From Bacteroidales bacterium UBA5382 (GTDB lineage: Bacteria > Bacteroidota > Bacteroidia > Bacteroidales > Dysgonomonadaceae), in contig DHOU01000010.1 in NCBI GenBank assembly GCA_002409745.1, forward strand, positions 106,271 through 170,270: 64,000 nucleotides of DNA, in the 5' to 3' direction. Made by a program: the position numbers and the translations under genes. The notes beneath the pieces were generated by a model. It made no database searches. It saw only the letters and a program-made list of their open reading frames with translations, and was not told where the DNA came from. Within the stretch, counting starts at the first letter, position 1. Each line of letters opens with the position of its first letter. Of this stretch, positions 9,629 through 17,946 are shown one piece after another.

Positions 9629-9940
9629 CTAGACCGGCAAGGCATACCGCCACACCAGCCAGGCAGCGACAATACATGCCGCCACACATATAAATACCGA
9701 GATGCCGGTGCGCAATGCCCGCCGCAGGCACCGCGGGTCGGACGGGTCGTAGTGCGGATTAGGGACATCCTTTAGGCACGACAAACAAATGAGTTTCTTT
9801 TCGTGTTTCATCTCGAGCGTGTAGTATATATCCGCTCCGCAATAGGGGCACGTGGTGCGGTATATGGGAGTATCGGGCGACAGGGGGTACCCGGCCGGGC
9901 GGCTCTTCCGCCGGGGCACTGATTTTGCATCGTGTTTCAT
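9629..9940 (-). CDS. Small zinc-ribbon membrane protein, hypothetical
   Basis: 103 residues. Two CxxC pairs (Cys31/Cys34 and Cys52/Cys55) should bind one zinc, and residues about 78-98 form a single C-terminal membrane helix (ISVFICVAACIVAAWLVW). The arrangement suggests a tail-anchored zinc-ribbon protein. No specific family is recognised. It stands alone on the minus strand between the AbiEii pair and a large DNA hairpin. Confidence 0.65.
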   Translation of the reverse strand: MKHDAKSVPRRKSRPAGYPLSPDTPIYRTTCPYCGADIYYTLEMKHEKKLICLSCLKDVPNPHYDPSDPRCLRRALRTGISVFICVAACIVAAWLVWRYALPV

Positions 9941-10020
9941 CGTTACATATAAATAAGACTTTTCCCAGGCCGTCCCCCCAAGTCCGGTATCTGTTTATAT
10001 AAAAAGAGGCGCGGGGACTG

Positions 10021-10164
10021 TTGATCGTATCACGATTCTGAGGATCTCGACATCCCACTCGCCAATGATAGACAACAGCCCCACGCCAACGAAGGCGCGG
10101 AGCATTTGTTGCTATCATCCTCACGAGTAGAAATTGTCGAGATTTCAGAATCGGATGATATCAA
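10021..10164. repeat. Large imperfect palindrome, 144 bp (MITE-like)
   Basis: The outer arms at 10021-10052 and 10135-10164 are inverted copies (shared CGATTCTGA..ATCTCGACA). The next inner segments (CCACTCGCCAATGATAG versus CTATCATCCTCACGAGTAG) also pair. The tip is CGCC-AACGAA-GGCG at 10084-10097. All parts share one centre near 10091, so the region could fold as one long hairpin in RNA or single-stranded DNA. The gap 9941-10366 holds nothing else that I recognise. Confidence 0.7.
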
Positions 10165-10366
10165 AAACGCTTCCCGTTTTTACTTCAAGACGTTATGCCT
10201 GAGCATAACGGTGGCAAAGGTAGGATTTTTTTGAATAAGGCAGGCCTTTTTGCCGGAATTAATTTGAGGCTTTAAAAACAAGAGGAAATGACGACGGCCG
10301 AGAGTCGCCTTCAAACGATATCGGTTACGAATGAGGAGATTTTGCGTCAGCGGACAGCGGTTTTAT

Positions 10367-10801
10367 TTACCGATTCGGGCAACTCGAGAGCGGTTTCCGT
10401 ATCACACGGGAGAAAAAATGGGATAAGCCCCGCCCTTCCTGATGATCGTTTAAGCCCGTTAGAGCATTTTCCAACGAATCAAGACCCACGTAAATTAAAT
10501 TTACAGTGAAATTATTCTCTTTGAATTTTTTGACCATGTCTGCAGCCATGTCCGAAGAAAAATTCGTTTCAAACGCAAAATCTTCACGTTTTTCGAGAGC
10601 TTCATTTACTGATTTTTCTAAAGTACCAACCACGGCGCCCTCTAGTTGTTCTTTTGACAATTGGGGATATTTGTTTGCATAATAAGCAAACACGATATCG
10701 CCATTAAAATAACCTGTCTCCGGACGAATAAATTCATCCTGCAACGTGCTTTTTCCTGCACCGTTAGGACCGGCGACAAGCGTGAAATGATTATCAGACA
10801 T
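10367..10801 (-). pseudogene. Zeta-toxin-like ATP-binding protein, C-terminus lost
   Basis: Starts MSDNHFTLVAGPNGAGKST (Walker A P-loop) and continues through FNGDIVFAYYANK and ETNFSS, as in Bacteroidetes zeta-like UMPK-fold proteins. After IYVGLDSLENAL the frame leaves the family pattern. An alternative frame just downstream reads IRKGGAYPIFS, resembling the family's R-x-x-x-GGH region, and is broken by stops. About 145 codons remain of an expected 190-200, so the 3' part is frameshifted and eroded. It overlaps the upstream gene by 8 bp. Confidence 0.7.
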
Positions 10802-11120
10802 TAGCAACAGGACGTCTTATGCGTTCAGTTAGCGCCGTTAATCTCCCTTGCCCCTCCGGTGATAATTGGCGAAGAAGTGTATAGGTTTTGTCATTGCTGT
10901 TAAAGAGTAATAAATCTTCGCTTCCATCGGCATTAGCACGGATAATCTCTTTGTCGCTTTTGCATCTTGCATCCCGATATTTTGGCGTCAGCCCTCTTTC
11001 CCATAGTTCAACGTACAAATCAGCAATTCTTTCATTCATCCGGCATTCTGTTTCGGCAACGGATAAACCATTTGGTAAATAAGTGGTTTTCTTAAACTGG
11101 ATTAATTGTTGTTCTGTCAT
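10794..11120 (-). CDS. Hypothetical protein in the zeta-like operon
   Basis: 108 residues, soluble, starting MTEQQLIQFKKTTYLPNGLS. The middle is Arg/Glu-rich (ERIADLYVELWERGL) and the end reads LLRQLSPEGQGRLTALTERIRRP. It overlaps the zeta-like gene by 8 bp on the same strand, so the two are co-translated. Position suggests an accessory or neutralising partner, but I do not recognise the family. Confidence 0.6.
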   Translation of the reverse strand: MTEQQLIQFKKTTYLPNGLSVAETECRMNERIADLYVELWERGLTPKYRDARCKSDKEIIRANADGSEDLLLFNSNDKTYTLLRQLSPEGQGRLTALTERIRRPVANV

Positions 11121-11187
11121 ATCAATTTTCTTTTTATTTCACCTCATTTTATGGAGGTTTACAACCAATACTACATCAGGCCGTAGT

Positions 11188-11433
11188 TTACTGCTGCTCA
11201 AATCGGTAAAAGGGGAAAATATCATTCACTGTACAAAGATCCTCTTCCTCATCTATAAAATCAAATGAACTGTCTTCCGAAGCGATATACTCGATATCAT
11301 GCGTAAGTTCCTGATCTTCGTAAGACTTTATCATAAAGTCGGCGAATTCAGATATTTGCTCGGCCTTCTCCCGGGGTAATCCGTGCATCGCCCGAACGGT
11401 TTTGAGTATGGCGGATTCTTTTGTTTTGCACAT
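11188..11433 (-). CDS. Small acidic protein, candidate antitoxin of the zeta-like locus
   Basis: 81 residues, strongly acidic in the C-terminal half (IEYIASEDSSFDFIDEEEDL). An N-terminal helical part (LPREKAEQISEFADFMIKSYED) is like that of small Bacteroidetes antitoxins. It is the first gene of the minus-strand operon 11433-10367, with a -7 box at 11457-11464. No named family could be assigned with confidence. Confidence 0.55.
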   Translation of the reverse strand: MCKTKESAILKTVRAMHGLPREKAEQISEFADFMIKSYEDQELTHDIEYIASEDSSFDFIDEEEDLCTVNDIFPFYRFEQQ

Positions 11434-11456
11434 AAATATTCATGTAAAATGACATA

Positions 11457-11464
11457 CAAAAATA
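11457..11464 (-). promoter_or_regulatory. -7 box for the zeta-like operon
   Basis: On the minus strand the bases read TATTTTTG, a full TAnnTTTG match, 24 bp upstream of the ATG at 11433. Confidence 0.55.
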
Positions 11465-11541
11465 CGAAATAAGTTTGAGGAGTATCCATCTCCCTTCAAT
11501 CTATTTTCAATCTATTTGGTGAGTAAATAACCGAAATATTG

Positions 11542-11549
11542 TACCTTTG
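11542..11549 (+). promoter_or_regulatory. -7 box for the SLC13-type permease gene
   Basis: TACCTTTG is a full consensus match 26 bp before the ATG at 11575. A TTTG at 11515-11518 may be the -33 element, though the 23-bp gap is a little long. Confidence 0.65.
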
Positions 11550-11574
11550 CGTCCAAAATGTGTATTATCTGCCG

Positions 11575-13443
11575 ATGAATGCTCAGATGATTGTCACCAT
11601 TACGGTATTGGCCGTTACCGCAGGCTTGTTTGTATGGGGTAAGATCCGCTCGGACATAGTCGCCTTATGTTCCCTGTTGGCTTTGGTGCTGACGGGCATC
11701 TTGACGGCCGAAGAAGCCCTGTCGGGGTTCTCCAATCCCATCGTCATTATGATCCCGGGACTCTTCATCGTCGGCGCATCCATTACACAAACGGGATTGG
11801 CGGCCTACTTTAGTAGCGGTTTGCTGAAGCTCGCCGGTAAAAGCACCCATCGACTGTTTATGTTAATCCTCGTTGTGGCGGTGCTCATCGGCTCGTTCCT
11901 GAGCAATACGGCCACCGTAGCCATGCTCATGCCTATCGTCATCAGCGTGGCCACTCAATCGCATGCCAACGTACGGCGGTTGTTGATGCCCTTGGCTTTC
12001 GCCAGCAGCATCGGAGGCATGATGACGCTTATCGGTACGGCTCCCACCCTCGTCATACACAATGTGCTGGTCGAAGCCGGATACAAAGGGCTGGGCTTTT
12101 TCACCATCCTGCCCGCGGGAATGGTGCTGTTCGTCATCGGACTGTTTCTTCTTTGGCCATTATCGAAAATACTGGACAAGAAAGGCGAGGACGGCCTGTC
12201 CGAAAACCGGTCGAACGTGAAGTCGCCGCATCAGTTAGCCGCTCAATACCGCGTGACGGACAACCTGTACCGGCTGGAGATTCCCCGTCACTCCGGGGTA
12301 ATCGACAAGAAGCTGGCCGAGCTCGACATCACCAAACGCTATAAAGTCACCATCACCGAAATCCGCACCAAATCGCACTCGCCCCTCGTGCGCAATACCG
12401 TCACCCGGTTGCCCGAAGCCGACACCATCCTCACCTGCGACGATGTGCTGTATATCATCGGCGAATATGAAAACATCCGCCACTTTGCAGAAGAAAACGG
12501 ATTGGAATTTCTCGACAAGGATATCAACGGAGAACGCCAAAAACCCAAATTCGCCGGCAAATTTCGTTTTGAAGAGATCGGCATGGCGGAGGTGGTGCTT
12601 TTAGCCAACTCCAGGCTTCACAACCGCATCGTGAGAGAGTCCGGATTCCGCGAAAACTACAATGTGAACATCCTCGCCATTCAACGCAAAGACCAATACA
12701 TTATCCAGGATATTAAGGATGCGAAGATGCAGGCCGCCGACATGCTTTTGATACAAGGCACTTGGGAAGACATCAGCCGCCTCGACCGCCTGGAGCCGGA
12801 TGTGGTGGTCATCGGCCATCCCGACATCGAAGCCTCGAAGATCACACTCGACAACAAGGCGCCTTTTGCAGCCGCCATATTGGTGTTTATGGTGCTGTCG
12901 ATGGCGCTCAATTGGTTCCCGCCCGTGATCGCAGTGCTGTTGGCTTCCGTTGCCGTCATTCTCAGCCGATGCTTCCGCACCGTGCGCGATGCCTACCGTT
13001 CCATCAACTGGGAAAGCGTCATTCTTTTTGCCGCGATGATGCCCCTGGCCAGTGCGATGGAAAAGACCGGCACCTCGGCCGCCATCACCGGAGGCATTAT
13101 GAACACGCTGGGGGTATACGGGCCTTACGCCGTGCTGGCCGGCATTTTAGCCGCCACGTCCTTCCTCACGATGTTCATCAGCAACACGGCCACAGCCATT
13201 CTTTTCGCACCCATTGCCCTGCAAGCGGCGGTCTCGATGGGGGTAAGCCCCTACCCGTTCCTCATCGGAGTAACCGTTATGGCGAGCATGTGCCTGGCAA
13301 GTCCTTTTTCCACCCCGCCGAATACCATGGTGATGTCCGCCGGAAAATACAATTTTATGGATTATGTCAAAGTGGGATTACCGTTGCAAATCGTTTATCT
13401 CATAGCAATGATCATCGCCTTGCCGTTGATCTTCCCGTTTTAA
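11575..13443 (+). CDS. SLC13-family permease with central TrkA-C domains
   Basis: 622 residues from ATG 11575 (MNAQMIVTITVLAVTAGL), chosen because the -7 box lies between this and an upstream in-frame ATG at 11539. Membrane blocks at about residues 1-195 and 425-622 surround a soluble central part with two TrkA-C-like regions (near 225-300 and 315-395). Repeated motifs such as FLSNTATVAMLMPI and FISNTATAILFAPIALQ are the Asn-Thr sites of the SLC13/ArsB superfamily. Members move sulfate, dicarboxylates or other anions with sodium. The substrate cannot be read from sequence, and no operon partner is present. Confidence 0.9.
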   Translation: MNAQMIVTITVLAVTAGLFVWGKIRSDIVALCSLLALVLTGILTAEEALSGFSNPIVIMIPGLFIVGASITQTGLAAYFSSGLLKLAGKSTHRLFMLILVVAVLIGSFLSNTATVAMLMPIVISVATQSHANVRRLLMPLAFASSIGGMMTLIGTAPTLVIHNVLVEAGYKGLGFFTILPAGMVLFVIGLFLLWPLSKILDKKGEDGLSENRSNVKSPHQLAAQYRVTDNLYRLEIPRHSGVIDKKLAELDITKRYKVTITEIRTKSHSPLVRNTVTRLPEADTILTCDDVLYIIGEYENIRHFAEENGLEFLDKDINGERQKPKFAGKFRFEEIGMAEVVLLANSRLHNRIVRESGFRENYNVNILAIQRKDQYIIQDIKDAKMQAADMLLIQGTWEDISRLDRLEPDVVVIGHPDIEASKITLDNKAPFAAAILVFMVLSMALNWFPPVIAVLLASVAVILSRCFRTVRDAYRSINWESVILFAAMMPLASAMEKTGTSAAITGGIMNTLGVYGPYAVLAGILAATSFLTMFISNTATAILFAPIALQAAVSMGVSPYPFLIGVTVMASMCLASPFSTPPNTMVMSAGKYNFMDYVKVGLPLQIVYLIAMIIALPLIFPF

Positions 13444-13578
13444 CCCTCCGCCGAAACTTTTAACCTTCACCCATGCAGCATTTTTCTTCGTTCTCCATCT
13501 ATAAAAAGTAATCGCTCGTTCTCCGGACTCACGAGCCGGGGAATCACGAAATCGTTAAACTATTGACTAACTTTTAAA

Positions 13579-14370
13579 ATGAAACAACTTTTACTATGCT
13601 TGCTGTTTTTGTGGATGGCAAGTGCGTTAAGCGCTCAGGACAACGTCCCGTTACGAATCGCCGTTGAAGCCGGCGGGGCCGATTGGTCCGGCGAACCCGA
13701 CACCCGATGGAACATTCGCCAAGATGTGAACAGCTATGGAGCAAACTTGTATGCCGACCCTGTTCATGCAGGCTCCGAGGGATCTTTTCAGTATATCGGC
13801 ATCAAGCCCGAATTCACATTATGGAAAGGACGCGTATATGTAGGCACAGGCTTGCGCTTTAGCACGGCTTACGAGTTTCTCGGCAATATTTCGGAGGGAG
13901 AACAGTCTTATTTCTTTTTGCGCCGTCAGGGGCACGAAGCGGTGGAATTTTACCGCATCCGTTCTATCGAGGAAACCGTCAATCACCTGTCCGTCCCCCT
14001 GGAAATAAGTTTGGTGGTACTGGGATACCGGAGTAATTGGCAACTCTACGTAAAGGCGGGCAGTGAAATAGGAATGAAAGTTTACGGAAAAACGCATATC
14101 CGCTTCCGAAACCCCGAAATGAATCCGTACGCACAAGAACTGCTCGACGATGCAGACATCCGTCTCAACCGCTTTTACTCCACCCTTTACGGAACCATCG
14201 GCCTACGGCTTACCCAACGCAATGGCATCCGTTACAGTGCGGAAGTAATCATTCCTTCCCGCTATCTGACCAAAGACAATTTCAGTGTCGTTACGCCGCA
14301 GGAATTTTCCGGAGCCCAATTTTCCATTTCTTTCCCCATACAACTCTTTACAGGTAAATCATCTTTTTAA
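13579..14370 (+). CDS. Outer-membrane beta-barrel protein, hypothetical
   Basis: 263 residues with a signal peptide (MKQLLLCLLFLWMASALSAQ, cleavage near residue 20). The mature protein shows alternating-strand character with motifs such as YIGIKPEFTLWKGRVYVGTGLRFS, as in PorT-like or generic OMP-barrel proteins of Bacteroidales. A lipoprotein gene begins 15 bp downstream, so the two probably form a surface pair. Function is unknown. Confidence 0.72.
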   Translation: MKQLLLCLLFLWMASALSAQDNVPLRIAVEAGGADWSGEPDTRWNIRQDVNSYGANLYADPVHAGSEGSFQYIGIKPEFTLWKGRVYVGTGLRFSTAYEFLGNISEGEQSYFFLRRQGHEAVEFYRIRSIEETVNHLSVPLEISLVVLGYRSNWQLYVKAGSEIGMKVYGKTHIRFRNPEMNPYAQELLDDADIRLNRFYSTLYGTIGLRLTQRNGIRYSAEVIIPSRYLTKDNFSVVTPQEFSGAQFSISFPIQLFTGKSSF

Positions 14371-14385
14371 ATCCGCATTTCCAAT

Positions 14386-14976
14386 ATGAAACAGCAAATC
14401 ATTCTTTTTACAATCGTTCTCGCCTTATTCGCTACCGGCTGTAGCTCATATGAAGATTATCGCATCAGCCAATCGATATTTATTGAAGATGTAGACAGTC
14501 CCGGGCTGCCCATTTATTCGGAATGGGGCTACAACACTTTTGGGGCTTACTGGGATCGCACGCCTTTTATTTCCGAACAATACGACATCCCGACCAAAAT
14601 AATTGTCGAAGCGGGAGCGACAAACTGGCATTTGATGGGACACAAAAACGGCCCTATGCAAGTCCTTACCTTTTCGTTTCCCGGCTACGCACCGACAAAT
14701 TACAATAGCTTGATTTCGCTCAAAGGGAAAACGTTCGATCTGACCGGAAACGAGTGCACCGTATCCGTCAATGAGAGCATTATCGAGATTTTGGAGGGTT
14801 CGATCTCCTTCAAACAGGCTCAAAAACTATCTGTAGACAAAGAACTTATGCGGGTCATCGTTTCCGGCACCTTCCATCTGAAAGGAATCTATAACAACGA
14901 GCCTTTTTCCCTTACTTCCGGGCGTTTCGACCTCGGAATCGGGGAGGACAACTTCTTTTTCTTAAACCGCAAATAG
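14386..14976 (+). CDS. Lipoprotein, hypothetical
   Basis: 196 residues. The lipoprotein signal is clear: MKQQIILFTIVLALFATGC with the acylated Cys at 19, followed by SSYED. The mature domain is beta-rich and ends FDLGIGEDNFFF. The gene lies 15 bp after an outer-membrane barrel gene on the same strand, suggesting a shared transcript. I do not recognise the family. Confidence 0.72.
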   Translation: MKQQIILFTIVLALFATGCSSYEDYRISQSIFIEDVDSPGLPIYSEWGYNTFGAYWDRTPFISEQYDIPTKIIVEAGATNWHLMGHKNGPMQVLTFSFPGYAPTNYNSLISLKGKTFDLTGNECTVSVNESIIEILEGSISFKQAQKLSVDKELMRVIVSGTFHLKGIYNNEPFSLTSGRFDLGIGEDNFFFLNRK

Positions 14977-15029
14977 CTGCTCCGCAATCTTCCGATAGAA
15001 TTACTGTCCGATCTACCGAAATATTTTTG

Positions 15030-15037
15030 TACTTTTG
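15030..15037 (+). promoter_or_regulatory. -7 box for pepO
   Basis: TACTTTTG matches the consensus, 32 bp upstream of the ATG at 15069. Confidence 0.6.
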
Positions 15038-15068
15038 TAGCTACTAAATAATTTAATTATCTCACTTT

Positions 15069-17099
15069 ATGAAACGAATAGTATTTCCCATTATCGTTTT
15101 AGCTATTATGGTCACAACAAGTTGTTCTCAACAGAAGGCCTCGCAAAACGACGGCCTCAATCTGGCTAACTTAGATACTACCGCCACTCCCGGCGAAAGT
15201 TTTTATCAATATGCCACAGGAGGTTGGCAAAAAGCCAATCCCATCCCCGACGAATATGCCCGCTACGGATCGTTCGACAAACTGCGCGAAGAAAATCAAT
15301 CGCAGATTCAAGGATTAATTGAAGAGCTGGGAAAACAGGAAAATGCCTCCGGATCGAATGCCCAAAAAGTGGGCGATCTCTACAAAATGGGCCTCGACAG
15401 CGCCAAGCTTAATGCCGACGGCGCGGCTCCCATTCAGGCTCAATTGCAAGAAATCGCCGACGCGAAAGACAAGAAGGATATTATCCGGTTAACGGCTCTG
15501 GTAGGCCGTTATGCGTCCAATCCGTTTTTCGGATTCTCGGTTGGCCCCGACGATATGAACAGCGCCATCAACATCGCCCATCTTTACCAATCCGGTATCG
15601 GCATGGGCGACCGCGATTATTATCTCCTGCAAGACGACCACACCCAAATGGTACGGCAGGAATATGTGAAGCTTCTGGAAAAACAATTTACCAATGCCGG
15701 TTACGCCGATGCCGACGCCAAACAAGCGGCCGCACAAGTGATGAGTATCGAAACAGAACTGGCCAAAGCTCATATATCGAAAGAAATGCGCCGCCGTCCC
15801 GAACTCAATTATCACAAAATAGCCGCCGCCGACCTCAACAAGCAAGTCGCTCCGTTTGAATGGGACTTTTTCTTCGAACAAACCGGCGCTTCCGCTTTCG
15901 ACAGCCTGAACGTATCGCAAATCGAACCGGTCAAAGCATCCATCGCATTGATAGACAAACAGCCGATCGACGCATTGAAAAATTATTTGAGTTGGAAAGT
16001 CATCAATTCAGCCGCAAGCTACCTCAGCGACGATTTCATCAATGCGAATTTCGATTTCTACGGCAAAACGTTAAGCGGAAGCAAAGAGTTGCGTCCCCGC
16101 TGGCGCCGGAGTATCGATGCGGTGAACGGCGCCCTCGGCGAAGCTGTCGGACAACTATACGTACAGAAATACTTTCCGCCCGAAGCCAAGGAACGGATGC
16201 TCACGCTGGTGGAAAATCTACGGATTTCGTTAGGCGAACGCATCAACCAGGTGGAATGGATGAGCGACGCCACCAAGGCCAAAGCAGAGGAAAAGCTGAA
16301 TACGTTTATCGTAAAAATCGGCTATCCCGATAAATGGAAGGATTACTCGCCGCTCGACATTAAGGACGATTCTTACTGGCAGAATATCGTCCGCGCCTCC
16401 GAGTTCGAATACGATGATATGCTCAAAGACCTCGGAAAGCCGGTCGACAAAAGCAAATGGTACATGTCGCCCCAAACGGTCAATGCCTATTACAATCCGT
16501 CGTCCAACGAGATTTGCTTTCCCGCCGGAATCCTGCAACCGCCTTTCTTCTATATGAACGGCGACGACGCTATTAACTACGGAGGCATCGGAGTGGTTAT
16601 CGGCCACGAAATGACGCATGGGTTCGACGATCAGGGCCGCAAGTTCGATAAAGACGGTAACTTAGCCGATTGGTGGACTCCGGAAGACGCCACGCGTTTC
16701 GACGAACGGGCTGCCGTGCTGGTGCGCCATTTCGATAATATTGTGGTTCTCGACACCGTACGCGCCAACGGAACCTATACCTTAGGCGAAAACATCGCCG
16801 ACCACGGCGGACTCCAAGTTTCGCATCACGCTTTTCTGAAGACTCCGCAAGCCCAATCGAACGAAAAGATCGACGGCTTCACCTCCGAACAACGATTCTT
16901 CCTTAGCTATGCGAATCTTTGGGCTGGAAATGTACGCGATGCGGAAATCCTCCGCCTCACCCGTATCGACCCGCATTCTCTGGGAAAATGGAGAGTTGAC
17001 GGAGCGCTGCCTCATATCGATGCCTGGTACGAAGCGTTTAACATCCAGCCTTCCGACCCGTTGTATCTGCCTAAAGAGCAAAGAGCCTCCATTTGGTAA
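15069..17099 (+). CDS. pepO: M13-family zinc endopeptidase (PepO-like), lipoprotein
   Basis: 676 residues, the usual length for the neprilysin/PepO family. A lipoprotein signal (lipobox VTTSC, Cys19) puts it in the periplasm or on the surface. Zinc site HEMTH at residues 513-517, third ligand in ENIAD at 574-578, and the substrate-binding NAYYNPSSNEICFPAGI block upstream are all intact. The C-terminal end (RVDGALPHIDAWYEAFN ... Ile-Trp) is typical. Members cleave small peptides at the amino side of hydrophobic residues. It is monocistronic, with its own -7 box at 15030. Confidence 0.95.
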   Translation: MKRIVFPIIVLAIMVTTSCSQQKASQNDGLNLANLDTTATPGESFYQYATGGWQKANPIPDEYARYGSFDKLREENQSQIQGLIEELGKQENASGSNAQKVGDLYKMGLDSAKLNADGAAPIQAQLQEIADAKDKKDIIRLTALVGRYASNPFFGFSVGPDDMNSAINIAHLYQSGIGMGDRDYYLLQDDHTQMVRQEYVKLLEKQFTNAGYADADAKQAAAQVMSIETELAKAHISKEMRRRPELNYHKIAAADLNKQVAPFEWDFFFEQTGASAFDSLNVSQIEPVKASIALIDKQPIDALKNYLSWKVINSAASYLSDDFINANFDFYGKTLSGSKELRPRWRRSIDAVNGALGEAVGQLYVQKYFPPEAKERMLTLVENLRISLGERINQVEWMSDATKAKAEEKLNTFIVKIGYPDKWKDYSPLDIKDDSYWQNIVRASEFEYDDMLKDLGKPVDKSKWYMSPQTVNAYYNPSSNEICFPAGILQPPFFYMNGDDAINYGGIGVVIGHEMTHGFDDQGRKFDKDGNLADWWTPEDATRFDERAAVLVRHFDNIVVLDTVRANGTYTLGENIADHGGLQVSHHAFLKTPQAQSNEKIDGFTSEQRFFLSYANLWAGNVRDAEILRLTRIDPHSLGKWRVDGALPHIDAWYEAFNIQPSDPLYLPKEQRASIW

Positions 17100-17100
17100 A

Positions 17101-17142
17101 TTAGCAAATCAGCTAATCAGCAAATTAGCAAATTAGCAAATT
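17101..17142 (+). repeat. 8-bp-periodic repeat (AGCAAATT units)
   Basis: AGCAAATC, AGCTAATC, AGCAAATT, AGCAAATT and AGCAAATT repeat at 17103, 17111, 17119, 17127 and 17135. The tract fills the gap between pepO and ribE. The period is 8, unlike the 7-bp tracts elsewhere. Confidence 0.8.
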
Positions 17143-17150
17143 TAAATTAT

Positions 17151-17762
17151 ATGTTTTCAGGAATTGTAGAAGAAGCGGCAACCGTTGTCGCACTGAATAA
17201 AGAACAAGGGAACCTGCACATCACCCTCAGATGTTCCTTTATCAATGAATTGAAAATCGATCAAAGCATCTCGCACAACGGCGTATGCCTTACGGTTGTT
17301 TCTATTGAGGGCGACACCTATACGGTAACGGCGATCAAGGAAACATTGGAACGCTCGAACCTTGGCTTGTTGGAAATCGGGAGTAAAGTCAATCTCGAGC
17401 GCAGCATGTTGATGAACGGACGCCTCGACGGGCACATCGTACAGGGACATGTCGATCAAACCGCGGTATGCGCCGGCGTTACCGAAGCCGACGGAAGTTG
17501 GTATTATTCTTTTGAATATGCTTTCGACAAAGAAATGGCGCAGAAAGGATACCTGACCGTAGACAAAGGATCGGTTACCGTAAACGGCGTAAGCCTTACG
17601 GTGGTGGAACCGACCGAAAACTCATTTAAAGTAGCGATCATTCCCTATACGCACGAGAACACCAATTTCCATCAAATCCAAAAAGGATCCGTCGTCAATC
17701 TCGAATTCGATATTATCGGTAAGTATATCAGTCGCCTGTTGGCATTCAATCGTTTCTTTTAA
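17151..17762 (+). CDS. ribE: Riboflavin synthase, alpha chain
   Basis: 203 residues. It makes riboflavin by dismutation of two 6,7-dimethyl-8-ribityllumazine molecules. It starts with the invariant MFSGIVEE and contains two tandem lumazine-binding barrels: SISHNGVCLTVV in the first (residues 44-55) and TVNGVSLTVVEP in the second (about 143-154), with GHIVQGHVD at the junction. No other rib genes are nearby. No FMN riboswitch was seen in the short upstream region. Confidence 0.96.
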   Translation: MFSGIVEEAATVVALNKEQGNLHITLRCSFINELKIDQSISHNGVCLTVVSIEGDTYTVTAIKETLERSNLGLLEIGSKVNLERSMLMNGRLDGHIVQGHVDQTAVCAGVTEADGSWYYSFEYAFDKEMAQKGYLTVDKGSVTVNGVSLTVVEPTENSFKVAIIPYTHENTNFHQIQKGSVVNLEFDIIGKYISRLLAFNRFF

Positions 17763-17776
17763 TCGATATTCTGTCA

Positions 17777-17807
17777 CCGGGGGTGTCGCTCCGAGCGACA
17801 TCCCCGG
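17777..17807. repeat. REP-like palindrome, copy A
   Basis: CCGGGGGTGTCGCT (17777-17790) pairs with AGCGACATCCCCGG (17794-17807) around CCG. It lies 15 bp after the ribE stop with no T-run. Related palindromes occur at 21227, 40305, 54831 and 59263. Confidence 0.8.
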
Positions 17808-17946
17808 CAGATAAAACGGTCGACTTTAATCTTTTTAACACGAAGAATTTGTGTATTTGTTGGTTACAACGCAAAAATGTATCATCTTTGCAATCTCAAA
17901 TCAATTTAGACAAGGCAACCCGGGTTTGTTGATATTATCGAAACAA

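Noticed and set aside
9759..10124. 121-codon minus-strand frame overlapping the zinc-ribbon gene and the large palindrome
   Set aside because: Most of it is the palindrome and the other frame of the zinc-ribbon gene, which has proper CxxC pairs.
10288..10509. Plus-strand 73-codon frame
   Set aside because: It lies antisense to the degraded zeta-like gene and has no recognisable features.
17777..17807. Rho-independent terminator after ribE
   Set aside because: The stem is strong but no T-run follows on either strand; treated as a REP-like repeat instead.
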